Assembly (NCBI GenBank): GCA_900554565.1 | Contig: USHX01000032.1 | Coordinates: 1-12,880, forward strand | Reading direction: 5' to 3' | DNA length: 12,880 bases | DNA from: an uncultured Clostridium sp. | GTDB taxonomy: Bacteria; Bacillota; Clostridia; TANB77; CAG-508 | Shown: piece by piece, positions 1 through 7,655 of the stretch | Layout of the letters: each line of letters opens with the position of its first letter | How positions within the stretch are numbered: position 1 is the stretch's first letter | Made by a program: the position numbers and the translations under genes | The notes under the pieces: model-generated | The model's database searches: none | Told to the model about the DNA's origin: nothing | The model's input: only the letters and a program-made list of their open reading frames with translations

Positions 1-1358
1 ATATATGGTCCTGTTTCTCCTTGGAAGTTTAATATTTGGTCCCATTCAAATATTTCATCTTTTACTCTATTATTTGCTAAGTCGTTAAATATTACTGCAC
101 CAATCCCAACTTTTTTAGCTATTTCATCTTTATTTTCTAGTCCTGGATTTTTTTCTTCTATTACTTTTTTAGCTCTTTGAATTGCTTCTTCTAGTAGTTC
201 TTCTAGTTTTATTATTTTTCCTTCTCTTGTTGACATTTTTCCTGTTGGTAATAAAACCATTCCAAATGGCACATGTACTAGTCCATTTGTGTATTTTTCA
301 TCTATGCCTAGTAGTTTTGCTACTTCAAATACTTGTTTAAAGTGTAGTGCTTGTTCATATGATGTTAAATATAATGCTTTGTCAAAGTCATATGTTCTTG
401 CTCTGTATAAAATCGCTGCTAAGTCTCTTGTTGCATATGTTGTTGAACCATTTGATTTTTCTATTATACATGGTGTGTTTATTCCTTTGTCTTCTAGGTC
501 TATTATTCTTGCACCTTGAGATTCTACTAGTTTTCCTGTTTTTTCTAGTATGTCTATTACTTCTGGCATTTTGTCTGAATAGAATGCTTCTCCATTCCAT
601 GAATCAAATTTGCTTCCTAGTAGGTCATATACTTTTTGGAATTCTTTTAAGCTTAAGCTTCTAAATCTTTCCCACAATTTGGTACAATATTTATCTCCAT
701 CTTCTAGTTTTTTAAAGTTGTTTCTACATGCTTCTAATACACTTTTATCTTCTTTGCATAGTAGATTTATTCTTATATAGATTTTTGTTAATTCATCTAT
801 TGGATTTTCTTCGATATTATATTCTTCACCCCATAGTTTATATCCTTCTATTAGTTTACCAAATTGTGTTCCATAGTCTCCTAAGTGATTTATCCCTGTT
901 ACATTATATCCCAAATGTTTGTATATTTTATATAGTGCTCCACCTATTACTGTTGAACGTAAATGACCTATATGAAATGGCTTTGCAATATTTGGAGAAG
1001 AATAATCTATTACAATATTTTTTCCTTCTCCTATTTTTGATTTTCCATATTCTTCATCTAATTCTACTTTTTCAAGTACTTCTTTTGTTATAGCATTTTT
1101 GTTTATATAAAAGTTTAAGTATCCACCTACTACTTCTATTTTTTCTATTTTTTCTTTGTCTATTTCTATTTTTTCTTGTATGTCATTTGCAATTATTGCA
1201 GGTGCTTTTCTTAGTTCTTTAGCTAGTTTAAAACATGGAAATGCATAGTCTCCATTTTTTTGGTCTTTTGGTTTTTCTATGTAACTTTCTAATTCTTCTT
1301 CATTTAAGTTTGTTACTTTTGCTATTGCTTGTCCTATTATTTGTTTAAAGTCTGCCAT
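1..1358 (-). CDS. argS: Arginyl-tRNA synthetase, C-terminal part beyond the window
   Basis: Class I synthetase that charges tRNA-Arg with arginine in the cytoplasm. The first 452 codons are present; a family member is usually about 550-580 residues, so the C-terminal anticodon-binding part is off the left edge. Seen: an N-terminal additional domain (residues 1-110 or so), the HIGH signature intact at 129-132 within SSPNIAKPFHIGHLRST, and a KMSTREGK signal at about 374-381, the form usual in Gram-positive ArgS. The visible part ends in NFQGETGPY, also typical of the catalytic core. The ATG at 1358 has AAAGGA (1366-1371) seven bases upstream. It lies 47 nt after galE on the same strand, with no terminator seen between them. 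The visible frame is uninterrupted and contains no CGG codon. That is relevant because this enzyme serves the arginine codon box that behaves strangely elsewhere in the window. Confidence 0.97.
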   Translation of the reverse strand, partial: MADFKQIIGQAIAKVTNLNEEELESYIEKPKDQKNGDYAFPCFKLAKELRKAPAIIANDIQEKIEIDKEKIEKIEVVGGYLNFYINKNAITKEVLEKVELDEEYGKSKIGEGKNIVIDYSSPNIAKPFHIGHLRSTVIGGALYKIYKHLGYNVTGINHLGDYGTQFGKLIEGYKLWGEEYNIEENPIDELTKIYIRINLLCKEDKSVLEACRNNFKKLEDGDKYCTKLWERFRSLSLKEFQKVYDLLGSKFDSWNGEAFYSDKMPEVIDILEKTGKLVESQGARIIDLEDKGINTPCIIEKSNGSTTYATRDLAAILYRARTYDFDKALYLTSYEQALHFKQVFEVAKLLGIDEKYTNGLVHVPFGMVLLPTGKMSTREGKIIKLEELLEEAIQRAKKVIEEKNPGLENKDEIAKKVGIGAVIFNDLANNRVKDEIFEWDQILNFQGETGPY

Positions 1359-1365
1359 TTTATTT

Positions 1366-1371
1366 TCCTTT
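1366..1371 (-). promoter_or_regulatory. Ribosome binding site of argS
   Basis: AAAGGA lies seven bases before the argS ATG and fixes that start. The 47-nt gap is too short to hold a T-box leader. Confidence 0.7.
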
Positions 1372-1405
1372 CATGTTTTGTTTTTACCTATATTTTTAAT
1401 TACTA

Positions 1406-2410
1406 TTAGCTATTTTTTTGTATATATTCCCATGAGTCTTTGCACATGTCGTTTATATCTTTTTTTGCTTCCCAGCCTAATTCTTCTTTTGCTTTTTTAG
1501 GATCTGCATAGCATGTTGCTATATCTCCTGGTCTTCTTGGTGCTATTTTATATGGCACTTTTTTGCCTGTTGCTTTTTCAAATCCTTTTACCATATCTAG
1601 CACACTATATCCATTTCCAGTTCCTAAGTTGTATATAAATAGACCTTTCTTTTCTTTGTCTAATTTTTCTAGTGCTGCTACATGTCCTTTTGCTAAGTCT
1701 ACAACATGAATATAGTCTCTTACTCCTGTTCCATCTTTTGTGTCATAGTCATTTCCAAATACTGATAATTCTTTTAGCTTACCTGCTGCAACTCTTGCAA
1801 CATATGGCATTAGATTGTTTGGTATTCCTTGTGGTTCTTCTCCAATTAATCCACTTTCATGTGCCCCTACTGGATTGAAATATCTTAATATGCATATATC
1901 CCATGTGTTATCTGATTTATATGTATCTTTAAGTATTTGTTCTATAAATAGTTTTGATGTGCCATATGGATTTGTTGTTCCACCTGTTTTACATTCTTCT
2001 GTAATTGGTATTGTTTCTGGGTCTCCATACACTGTTGCAGATGAACTAAATATGAATTTTTTTACGCCATGTTTTTTCATTGTTTCTAACAATTCTAAGC
2101 AACCTGATATATTGTTTTTGTAATATTCTATTGGTTCTTGTATTGATTCTCCTACAGCTTTATATCCAGCAAAGTTTAAAACTGCATCTATTTCATTTTC
2201 TTCAAATACTTTATCTAATTTTTCTTTGTCTAGATAATCCATCTCATAGAATTTAAAGTCTTTTCCTGTTATTTTTCTTATCTTGTCTAATACTTCTTTT
2301 TTGCTATTTGAGAAATTGTCTATTATAACTATTTCTTTTCCTGCATTTAATAATTCTACTGCTGTATGACTTCCTATGTAACCTGCTCCACCTGGTAATA
2401 AAATTTTCAT
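1406..2410 (-). CDS. galE: UDP-glucose 4-epimerase
   Basis: Interconverts UDP-glucose and UDP-galactose, feeding galactose use or the supply of galactose for cell-surface glycans. It is a 334-residue extended short-chain dehydrogenase, normal length for GalE. Seen: the NAD-binding GGAGYIGSH loop at residues 7-15, the acidic residue after the second strand (IIDNFS, about 29-34), the SSSATVYGD active-site strand with S124, and the catalytic pair Y149 and K153 in YGTSK. These active-site positions are the same as those known for E. coli GalE. The ATG at 2410 is the only reasonable start, since frames upstream close quickly. The Shine-Dalgarno match GAAGGG sits rather far upstream (about 13 bases), so translation may be modest. 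It lies 44 nt after cysS and 47 nt before argS, an unusual place for a sugar gene. Related epimerases acting on UDP-GlcNAc cannot be excluded. Confidence 0.95.
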   Translation of the reverse strand: MKILLPGGAGYIGSHTAVELLNAGKEIVIIDNFSNSKKEVLDKIRKITGKDFKFYEMDYLDKEKLDKVFEENEIDAVLNFAGYKAVGESIQEPIEYYKNNISGCLELLETMKKHGVKKFIFSSSATVYGDPETIPITEECKTGGTTNPYGTSKLFIEQILKDTYKSDNTWDICILRYFNPVGAHESGLIGEEPQGIPNNLMPYVARVAAGKLKELSVFGNDYDTKDGTGVRDYIHVVDLAKGHVAALEKLDKEKKGLFIYNLGTGNGYSVLDMVKGFEKATGKKVPYKIAPRRPGDIATCYADPKKAKEELGWEAKKDINDMCKDSWEYIQKNS

Positions 2411-2454
2411 ATTAATTCACTTTCCCTTCAAAATAATATTTTTCTTATTGTGAT

Positions 2455-3846
2455 TTATTTTTTGCTTATTTCTTGACCATTTTTTGTGTCTTTTACTATA
2501 TATCCTTTTTCACTTATTAAGTCTCTTATTTCATCTGATTTTGCCCAGTCTTTGTTTTCTCTTGCTTTTTTTCTTTGTTCTAATAATTCTGATATTTCTT
2601 GTGGTATTTCTTTTTGTTCTTCTTGTTTATCTATGTCTAGTCCTAAGATTGTATCAAATTTTGCTAACATTTTTGCAACTTCTGGAGATTTCTTTTCAAA
2701 TCTTGCAGCTTCCCAAACATAACTCATTGCAAGTGGCATGTTTAAATCATCATTTATTGCTTTGTGGAAATTTTCTTCTATATTTGCTAATTTTTCTCTA
2801 TCTTTTTCATCTAAATTATCTGTTCCATTTAAATGTGCTCTATAGCTTCCACGTAATCTTTCTAGTGATTTTTGTGCTGATTCGATTCCTTCCCATGTAA
2901 AGTTTAGTTTGTTTCTATAATTACATGAGTAACTAAATAGTCTATATGCTAATGGTTCATAACCTTTTTCTTTTATGTCTTTTACTAGATATACATTTCC
3001 TAAGCTTTTTGACATTTTTCCACCATTTATTAGTAGGTATTCTCCGTGCATCCAATATCTTGCTGGAATTTTTCCTGTTGCACCTTTGCTTTGTGCTATT
3101 TCATTTTCGTGATGTGTTGGTATTAGGTCTATTCCACCTGTGTGTATATCAAATTGTTCACCTAAATATTTTCTTCCCATAGCTGAACATTCAATATGCC
3201 AGCCTGGATAACTTGGTCCAAATTCACTATCCCATTTCATCAAATGATTTTCTGGCGCTTTTATCCATAATGCAAAATCATATGGATTTTTCTTTTCTTT
3301 GTCTACTTCTACTCTTGCTCCAGCTTTTTGTTCTTCTAGATTCAAATTTGATAATACTGGATATTTATCTAATTTTGATATATCAAAATATACTGCTGTT
3401 GATGTTTCATATGCATATCCATTTTTTATAAGTTCTCTTACATATTCTAGCATCTCATTTATGTGGTCTGTTGCTTTACATACTACTTCTGGTGTTTCTA
3501 CATTTAGTGCTTTTAAATCATCAAAAAATAATTTAGTATAATGTTCTGCTATTTCTAATGGTGTTTTGTGTTCTTCTCTTGCTGATTTTAGCATTTTGTC
3601 TTCACCTTCATCACCATCTGAAACTAGATGTCCAACATCTGTTATGTTCATTACATGTTTTATTTTATATCCATTGTAACGAAGCACTCTTCTTAATACA
3701 TCTTGAAATATGTTTGTTCTCATATTTCCAATTGTTGCATCTTTGTATACTGTTGGGCCACATGAATATATTCTAACTTCTTTTGAGTCTAATGGCTCAA
3801 ATTTTTCTTTTTGTTTTGTTAATGTATTGTAAAAATATAAATCCAT
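2455..3846 (-). CDS. cysS: Cysteinyl-tRNA synthetase
   Basis: Class I synthetase that charges tRNA-Cys. Length is 463 residues from the ATG at 3846, normal for the family. Seen: the YSCGPTVY motif with the first zinc cysteine (C29), the HIGH-equivalent stretch ending IGNMRTN, the PGWHIECSAM motif with the second zinc cysteine (C220), HHENE at about 245-249 supplying the remaining zinc ligands, and a perfect KMSKS at 277-281. A helical anticodon-binding domain and a short lysine-rich tail follow. The frame also opens with a GTG at 3852, but AAAGGA (3855-3860) is only two bases from that codon and eight from the ATG, so the ATG is preferred. It follows the penicillin-binding protein gene after about 100 nt that holds a hairpin, and precedes galE by 44 nt, so it could be co-transcribed with either neighbour. 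Confidence 0.97.
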   Translation of the reverse strand: MDLYFYNTLTKQKEKFEPLDSKEVRIYSCGPTVYKDATIGNMRTNIFQDVLRRVLRYNGYKIKHVMNITDVGHLVSDGDEGEDKMLKSAREEHKTPLEIAEHYTKLFFDDLKALNVETPEVVCKATDHINEMLEYVRELIKNGYAYETSTAVYFDISKLDKYPVLSNLNLEEQKAGARVEVDKEKKNPYDFALWIKAPENHLMKWDSEFGPSYPGWHIECSAMGRKYLGEQFDIHTGGIDLIPTHHENEIAQSKGATGKIPARYWMHGEYLLINGGKMSKSLGNVYLVKDIKEKGYEPLAYRLFSYSCNYRNKLNFTWEGIESAQKSLERLRGSYRAHLNGTDNLDEKDREKLANIEENFHKAINDDLNMPLAMSYVWEAARFEKKSPEVAKMLAKFDTILGLDIDKQEEQKEIPQEISELLEQRKKARENKDWAKSDEIRDLISEKGYIVKDTKNGQEISKK

Positions 3847-3906
3847 TTTCACGTTCCTTTCTATTAATGAAATGCAATATGTGTTCCTAACCTAGGCTAT
3901 ATTTTT

Positions 3907-3947
3907 AGATAAGGGACGGCCTTTAGTTTGGCTCATCCCTTTTATCT
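3907..3947 (-). other. Hairpin at the penicillin-binding protein / cysS junction
   Basis: On the minus strand the arms AGATAA...GGGA...GCC and GGC...TCCC...TTATCT can pair over about 13 bp, with a bulge of two A, a small internal loop and an AAACTAAA loop. The 5' arm overlaps the stop codon of the upstream gene. No T-tract follows it on the minus strand; an A-run does. It is therefore not a standard intrinsic terminator. It may be an RNA-stability or leader structure of cysS. Confidence 0.45.
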
Positions 3948-6546
3948 ATTCAGTATCTCCTGCATCTGGTTTTTCTTCTGGTTTGTCTCCTCCTGTATTT
4001 GTGTCTGGTTTTGTTGGATTTGTGTTTGTATTAGTATTTGTTTTATTTTCTGTATTTGTTTTTCCAGAATTTGTATTAGTATTATTTTTTGGTTTTTCTT
4101 CTTCTTTTGGCGTTTCTTCTGTCTTTTTGTGTATATCACAAACTTCTTCTATTCTTGTTCCAGATGTTACGTTTTTTCCATTTACTGCTTTCCATAAATT
4201 TAGTTGTTCTTTTGGTAATACTGCTCCAAAGTAATTTACTTTTGTTGATGGGCAATATTCATTTGCAACTTTTCCAGATACTGTACATATTTTTTGACTT
4301 CCATGTCCTGGACATTTTTCTGGTAAGTTATTTGATGCAAATATTTCTTTATATGTGTCTGTACAACCTGTTGTTGCTAGACAGCCTGTTGTTCTACATA
4401 CTGTTTGTTCTACTATTCCACTTGGTTTTTGGAATGTTGCTTTTTCTAATGTTTTATGGATATCTGTCATTACTGCATCCCATATTTGCCCTGCTGGGTT
4501 TTGACCAAATCCACGAACTTCTTCGTTTTGGTCAAATCCAAACCATGTTGCTGCTGCATAATATGGTGTGAATCCACATAACCATCTATCATAGCTGTTA
4601 TCTGTTGTTCCTGTTTTTGCTGCAACGTCCATTCCAGATATTGCACAATATGTTGCTGTTCCACCAGCTTTTACTGGTTCTTGTGTTATTGATTTTGTTA
4701 AATATGCTGTTTGTTCTGAAAATACTCTTGTTTGTTCTTGATTTGGTGTTAACACTGTATTTCCACTTGTATCAACAACTTTTGTGTAGAATGTTGGTGT
4801 TATATATACACCATCATTTGCTATTGTTCCATATGCTGCTGCCATTTCTAATGGACTTGCACCATGTGTCATTCCTCCTATTGCCAATGAAAGTACTTCA
4901 TCTTGTTTATCTAATGAAGATAATCCCATTTTTTCAAGATATGATAATGATTTTGCTGGTGTTAATTCTTTCATTATCTTTAATGCTGGTATATTTCTTG
5001 ATAACGCTATAAATTCTCTTATATTCATTGCACCATTTTTGTATTTATCACCATCATTTTTTGGTGTATAGTCTCCACCAAAGTTTGTTTTTGTATCTAA
5101 ATACAATGTTGCTGGTGTTATTACTTTTTCTTCTAATGCTGGTGCTACATCTGCTATTGGTTTTATAGATGAACCTGTTTGTTTTTTCATTTGAGTTGCT
5201 CTGTTCCAGCCAGATCCGCTCTTTTCTCCCAATCCTCCAGCTACTGCAACAACATTACCTGTTTTGTAGTCTATTATTGCCATTCCTGATTGTGTATGTT
5301 CATTTATTGGTTTTCCGTCTTTTTTATCTATACCTTTTTTTATGTATTTTGCTTTTTGATATTCTTCTTCAAGTCTTGCTTGAATTGTTGCATCTACTGT
5401 TGAGTAAATTGTTAATCCACTACTATATACATAGTTTTCTGCTAATTGTCTTGAGATGTCTTTTTCATCCATAACTTGTGTTATTACTTGGTCAATTACT
5501 GCATCTGTATGGTATGAATATGTTGTTCCTGTTGTTGTATTATCTGCCTTTTCAAATTTTAGCCCTGCTTTTGCTTCTTCAACAGCTGAATTATATTCTT
5601 CTTCATTTATGTAATTTAGGTCTTTCATTTTACCTAAAACTGTTAGTATTTTTAATTTTATTCTTTCATCTCTTTTTTCTTCTGTATCATTATCTGATGA
5701 TAATTTATATGGGTTGTAATATGTTGGTGATGTGTTTATTCCTGCTAAAAATGCACATTCTGCTAGGCTCAAGTCTTTAGCGCTTTTATTAAAGTAATAT
5801 TCTGCACCTAATTCTACTCCGTGTAGGTTTCCTTCTCCACCTATATATAAAATATTTAAGTATAATTCTAGAATTTGGTCTTTAGATATCATTCTTTCTA
5901 CTTGATATGCTTTTGCCCATTCTTTAACTTTTCTCATGATTCCAGCTATTCCACTTGCTTCATCATCTTTAGTTATATTTTTAACTAATTGTTGTGTTAT
6001 TGTACTTCCACCATATGAGCCACTTCCAAATAATTTGTTTACTATAGCTCCTGCTGTTCTTTTGAAATCTACTCCATGATGTTTATAAAATCTTTCATCT
6101 TCAATTGCTACATATGCTTTTGGTAAATATGACGACATGTCTGCAAGAGTTATTGTTTTTCTTTTTTCATCACCACTTAAATTAGCTATAACTGCTCCAT
6201 TTGCATCTACTACAACTGAATTTGAAACTCCTATTTTTAGCTCTTCTTTTGTTATTTCAAAATCATCTCCAAATAGTCCAAAAAACATTCCAGCAACTAC
6301 TCCTGCTCCTATTACACATAATAACAAGAACATTACTAACATTATTTTTAGTGCCATTTTTAATTTTGTGTGGTCTTTTTTGTTTTTTCCTTTTCTTTTA
6401 TTTGTTGCTTTTTTAGCTTGTGGTCTTCTTGTTTGTTGAGTTTGATTGGCTCTTTTTTTATTTACTTGTTTTTTTGTTCCGTTTTGTACTTTGTGTGGTT
6501 TTGTTCTATCATTATTATTTCTGTTTCTTCCATTATTACTTGGCAT
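3946..6546 (-). CDS. Class A penicillin-binding protein (glycosyltransferase and transpeptidase)
   Basis: Bifunctional membrane enzyme that polymerises lipid II and cross-links peptidoglycan outside the cell (PBP1A/PonA type). It has 866 residues. Order: a basic, Asn/Gln/Lys-rich cytoplasmic tail (1-65), one membrane segment (about 66-93), and a GT51 domain with EDERFY (149-154), GGSTITQQLVKN (from 179) and RKVKE (205-209). The transpeptidase domain follows, with catalytic S459 in SSIK, SRN at 516-518 and KTG at 644-646. After about residue 700 comes a tail with several cysteines and then a repetitive Thr/Asn/Lys/Pro/Glu-rich end. The ATG at 6546 is chosen because a near-perfect AAGGAGGT (6553-6560) lies six bases upstream. 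An in-frame upstream ATG at 6579 has no such site and falls at the predicted transcription start. The gene probably begins its own transcription unit. The symbol is left blank because the PBP1a, PonA and PbpF classes cannot be separated here. Confidence 0.96.
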   Translation of the reverse strand: MPSNNGRNRNNNDRTKPHKVQNGTKKQVNKKRANQTQQTRRPQAKKATNKRKGKNKKDHTKLKMALKIMLVMFLLLCVIGAGVVAGMFFGLFGDDFEITKEELKIGVSNSVVVDANGAVIANLSGDEKRKTITLADMSSYLPKAYVAIEDERFYKHHGVDFKRTAGAIVNKLFGSGSYGGSTITQQLVKNITKDDEASGIAGIMRKVKEWAKAYQVERMISKDQILELYLNILYIGGEGNLHGVELGAEYYFNKSAKDLSLAECAFLAGINTSPTYYNPYKLSSDNDTEEKRDERIKLKILTVLGKMKDLNYINEEEYNSAVEEAKAGLKFEKADNTTTGTTYSYHTDAVIDQVITQVMDEKDISRQLAENYVYSSGLTIYSTVDATIQARLEEEYQKAKYIKKGIDKKDGKPINEHTQSGMAIIDYKTGNVVAVAGGLGEKSGSGWNRATQMKKQTGSSIKPIADVAPALEEKVITPATLYLDTKTNFGGDYTPKNDGDKYKNGAMNIREFIALSRNIPALKIMKELTPAKSLSYLEKMGLSSLDKQDEVLSLAIGGMTHGASPLEMAAAYGTIANDGVYITPTFYTKVVDTSGNTVLTPNQEQTRVFSEQTAYLTKSITQEPVKAGGTATYCAISGMDVAAKTGTTDNSYDRWLCGFTPYYAAATWFGFDQNEEVRGFGQNPAGQIWDAVMTDIHKTLEKATFQKPSGIVEQTVCRTTGCLATTGCTDTYKEIFASNNLPEKCPGHGSQKICTVSGKVANEYCPSTKVNYFGAVLPKEQLNLWKAVNGKNVTSGTRIEEVCDIHKKTEETPKEEEKPKNNTNTNSGKTNTENKTNTNTNTNPTKPDTNTGGDKPEEKPDAGDTE

Positions 6547-6552
6547 TTTTTT

Positions 6553-6560
6553 ACCTCCTT
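6553..6560 (-). promoter_or_regulatory. Strong ribosome binding site of the penicillin-binding protein gene
   Basis: AAGGAGGT with a six-base A-rich spacer to the ATG at 6546. It decides the start in favour of the MPSNNG amino terminus. Confidence 0.85.
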
Positions 6561-6583
6561 GCCTTTTTATCAAAGACATCTAC

Positions 6584-6612
6584 ATTATATTATATTTTTA
6601 TAAAAAAATAAA
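6584..6612 (-). promoter_or_regulatory. Candidate promoter of the penicillin-binding protein gene
   Basis: Two overlapping perfect TATAAT boxes on the minus strand (6589-6594 and 6584-6589) lie about 30 nt before the ribosome binding site, a good distance for a short leader. A TTTATT at the -35 position is a poor match, so this rests on the -10 element and on the position in the only long gap of the window. Confidence 0.5.
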
Positions 6613-6682
6613 GCTTTTCCCCTAAAAAAATTTATATATATACATTGAATAATATATGTTATTTTGCTATGTTAGAAATACA

Positions 6683-6745
6683 AACTATAAATATAAAATT
6701 CTAATTTGATTGCAAATGTGCATGAAAAATTTTATATTTATAGTT
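6683..6745 (-). terminator. 18-bp perfect inverted repeat, possible transcription terminator
   Basis: The arms at 6683-6700 (AACTATAAATATAAAATT on the plus strand) and 6728-6745 are exact reverse complements over 18 bp, with a 27-nt loop. The arm nearest the gene contains the stop codon of the unrecognised upstream gene. On the minus strand a weak T-rich stretch (TTTGTATTTC) follows. The stem contains almost no G or C, so it would be a weak intrinsic terminator. A protein binding site or an mRNA 3'-end stabiliser are alternatives. The repeat itself is certain; the function is inferred. Confidence 0.5.
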
Positions 6746-7596
6746 CATTGTTGTTGCCAAATAATTTAACAATCTCCACTCTATCCTTTTTTATTTTCTT
6801 GTTTATATACTCAAAAGGCTGTTTTTTATACAACTGTGCCTCATAAACATCACTCTTTTTATAAAAATCCATATCTCCAAACCACAAATCATCATTAGCA
6901 AAATCAATCTCATAATCATTCACATTTATACCGATTAAACCTTTTCGAATTTATAGAAACATTCTGTTTCACATTTATAACAATAGCCTCATCACATATT
7001 TTATATTTATTAATTAACTCTGTAGGAAAATCATAATTCAAAATCACATTTGACTTTACCAAGCTTTTCTTTTTATTATTGGTCACTGTTACCATTATTC
7101 CATCTTTTTCCAAAATTTCTTTTTCTATCTTTTTAAATTTTTCCAAATGATTTGTTACAATATTTACTCTTTTGTATTTTCTAACTATTAATTTGATATT
7201 TTCCAATACATAATCTTCCACATCATTTACTAATATTGAAACATTTAGTTTTTCTTTTTTCATTTTTTTCTTATTTACAACATATGTAATAGCTTCATCT
7301 GATAATATTCCAAAAAGCCATTTTCCATCTATTATATTCATATTTTGACTATATAAATAATTTACCAAATTTTTCTGTTTTTTTATTTCTTTACTTAAAA
7401 TCACATTATTTCCTATTGCGTTTTTTAGTTTGTTTACTATATTTTTAGCTAATATTTGTGCCTTTTTTTGTGATAATTTACCATTTTCTATTTCACTTTT
7501 CGTTATTGGTAATATGACCCTATTTTGTTCTAGTTCTACAATGTTAAATATTTTACGTATTTTTTTAGGCTTGTCAGTTTCTTGGATACAATACAA
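6738..7596 (-). CDS. Unrecognised 285-residue protein read through one +1 frameshift at CGG
   Basis: I cannot name this protein. Two overlapping frames join into one product of about 285 residues if the C of the in-frame CGG at 6931-6933 is skipped; the junction then reads SKRFNGINVNDYEIDF. Without the shift, translation stops five codons later. The frame opens at GTG 7605, but AAGGAG (7605-7610) overlaps that GTG. The TTG at 7596, eight bases downstream of the site, is therefore the likely start, giving MYCIQETDKPKKIRKIF. Residues about 115-215 alternate strands and helices in a pattern like a degenerate Rossmann half (NVSILVND, RVNIVTNH, IMVTVTN, VILNYDFP), without a clear glycine-rich loop. 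No signal peptide or membrane segment is seen. It sits directly after truB, where many Bacillota have ribF. Base and codon use match its neighbours, so I treat it as a live gene rather than a remnant. Confidence 0.75.
6931..6933 (-). other. +1 frameshift site AAT-C-GGT in the unrecognised gene
   Basis: The zero-frame codon is CGG. Skipping its C gives Asn then Gly (GGT) and joins the two frames into one. The unshifted frame reaches TGA after TAT AAA TGT GAA. This is one of only three in-frame CGG codons found in the window. Confidence 0.8.
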
Positions 7597-7645
7597 AAAA
7601 ATCACTCCTTATACTCTTTTGTTTTAAGTATATTAAAGTGATTTT
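7595..7645 (-). promoter_or_regulatory. Terminator-like hairpin covering the ribosome binding site after truB
   Basis: On the minus strand AAAATCACT (7637-7645) pairs exactly with AGTGATTTT (7598-7606), and an inner ATATACT/AGTATA helix can extend it. Seven T follow or overlap the 3' side (7595-7601). The 3' arm and the region inside it hold the AAGGAG site, and the T-run merges into the TTG start of the next gene. It could end truB transcription, block initiation of the next gene, or both. The repeat is plain; the role is inferred. Confidence 0.55.
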
Positions 7646-7655
7646 CTTTTTATTA

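Larger units (their letters stand above)
6547..6737 (-). other. AT-rich intergenic region, 191 nt
   Basis: The longest gene-free stretch in the window. It holds most of an 18-bp inverted repeat next to the upstream gene, the candidate promoter and the ribosome binding site of the next gene. I see no tRNA, small reading frame or known riboswitch in it. It is the likeliest boundary between the translation block and the cell-wall/synthetase block. Confidence 0.6.

Noticed and set aside
3847..3945. T-box leader for cysS or argS
   Set aside because: The gaps of about 100 and 47 nt are too short, and no T-box core sequence or terminator/antiterminator pair is visible.
3942..4139. Minus-strand KKNQ-rich frame overlapping the end of the penicillin-binding protein
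   Set aside because: It is an alternative frame of the repetitive Thr/Asn/Lys/Pro tail and has no independent support.
6601..6682. Small RNA or tRNA in the AT-rich gap
   Set aside because: No cloverleaf, no GC-rich stem and no CCA-type end. The stretch is low-complexity A and T with promoter-like boxes only.
6945..6950. Frame break of the unrecognised gene placed at the AAAA run just upstream of the CGG
   Set aside because: Dropping one A also gives an open frame, but the CGG explanation matches the two truB sites exactly and needs only one rule. It remains a weaker alternative.
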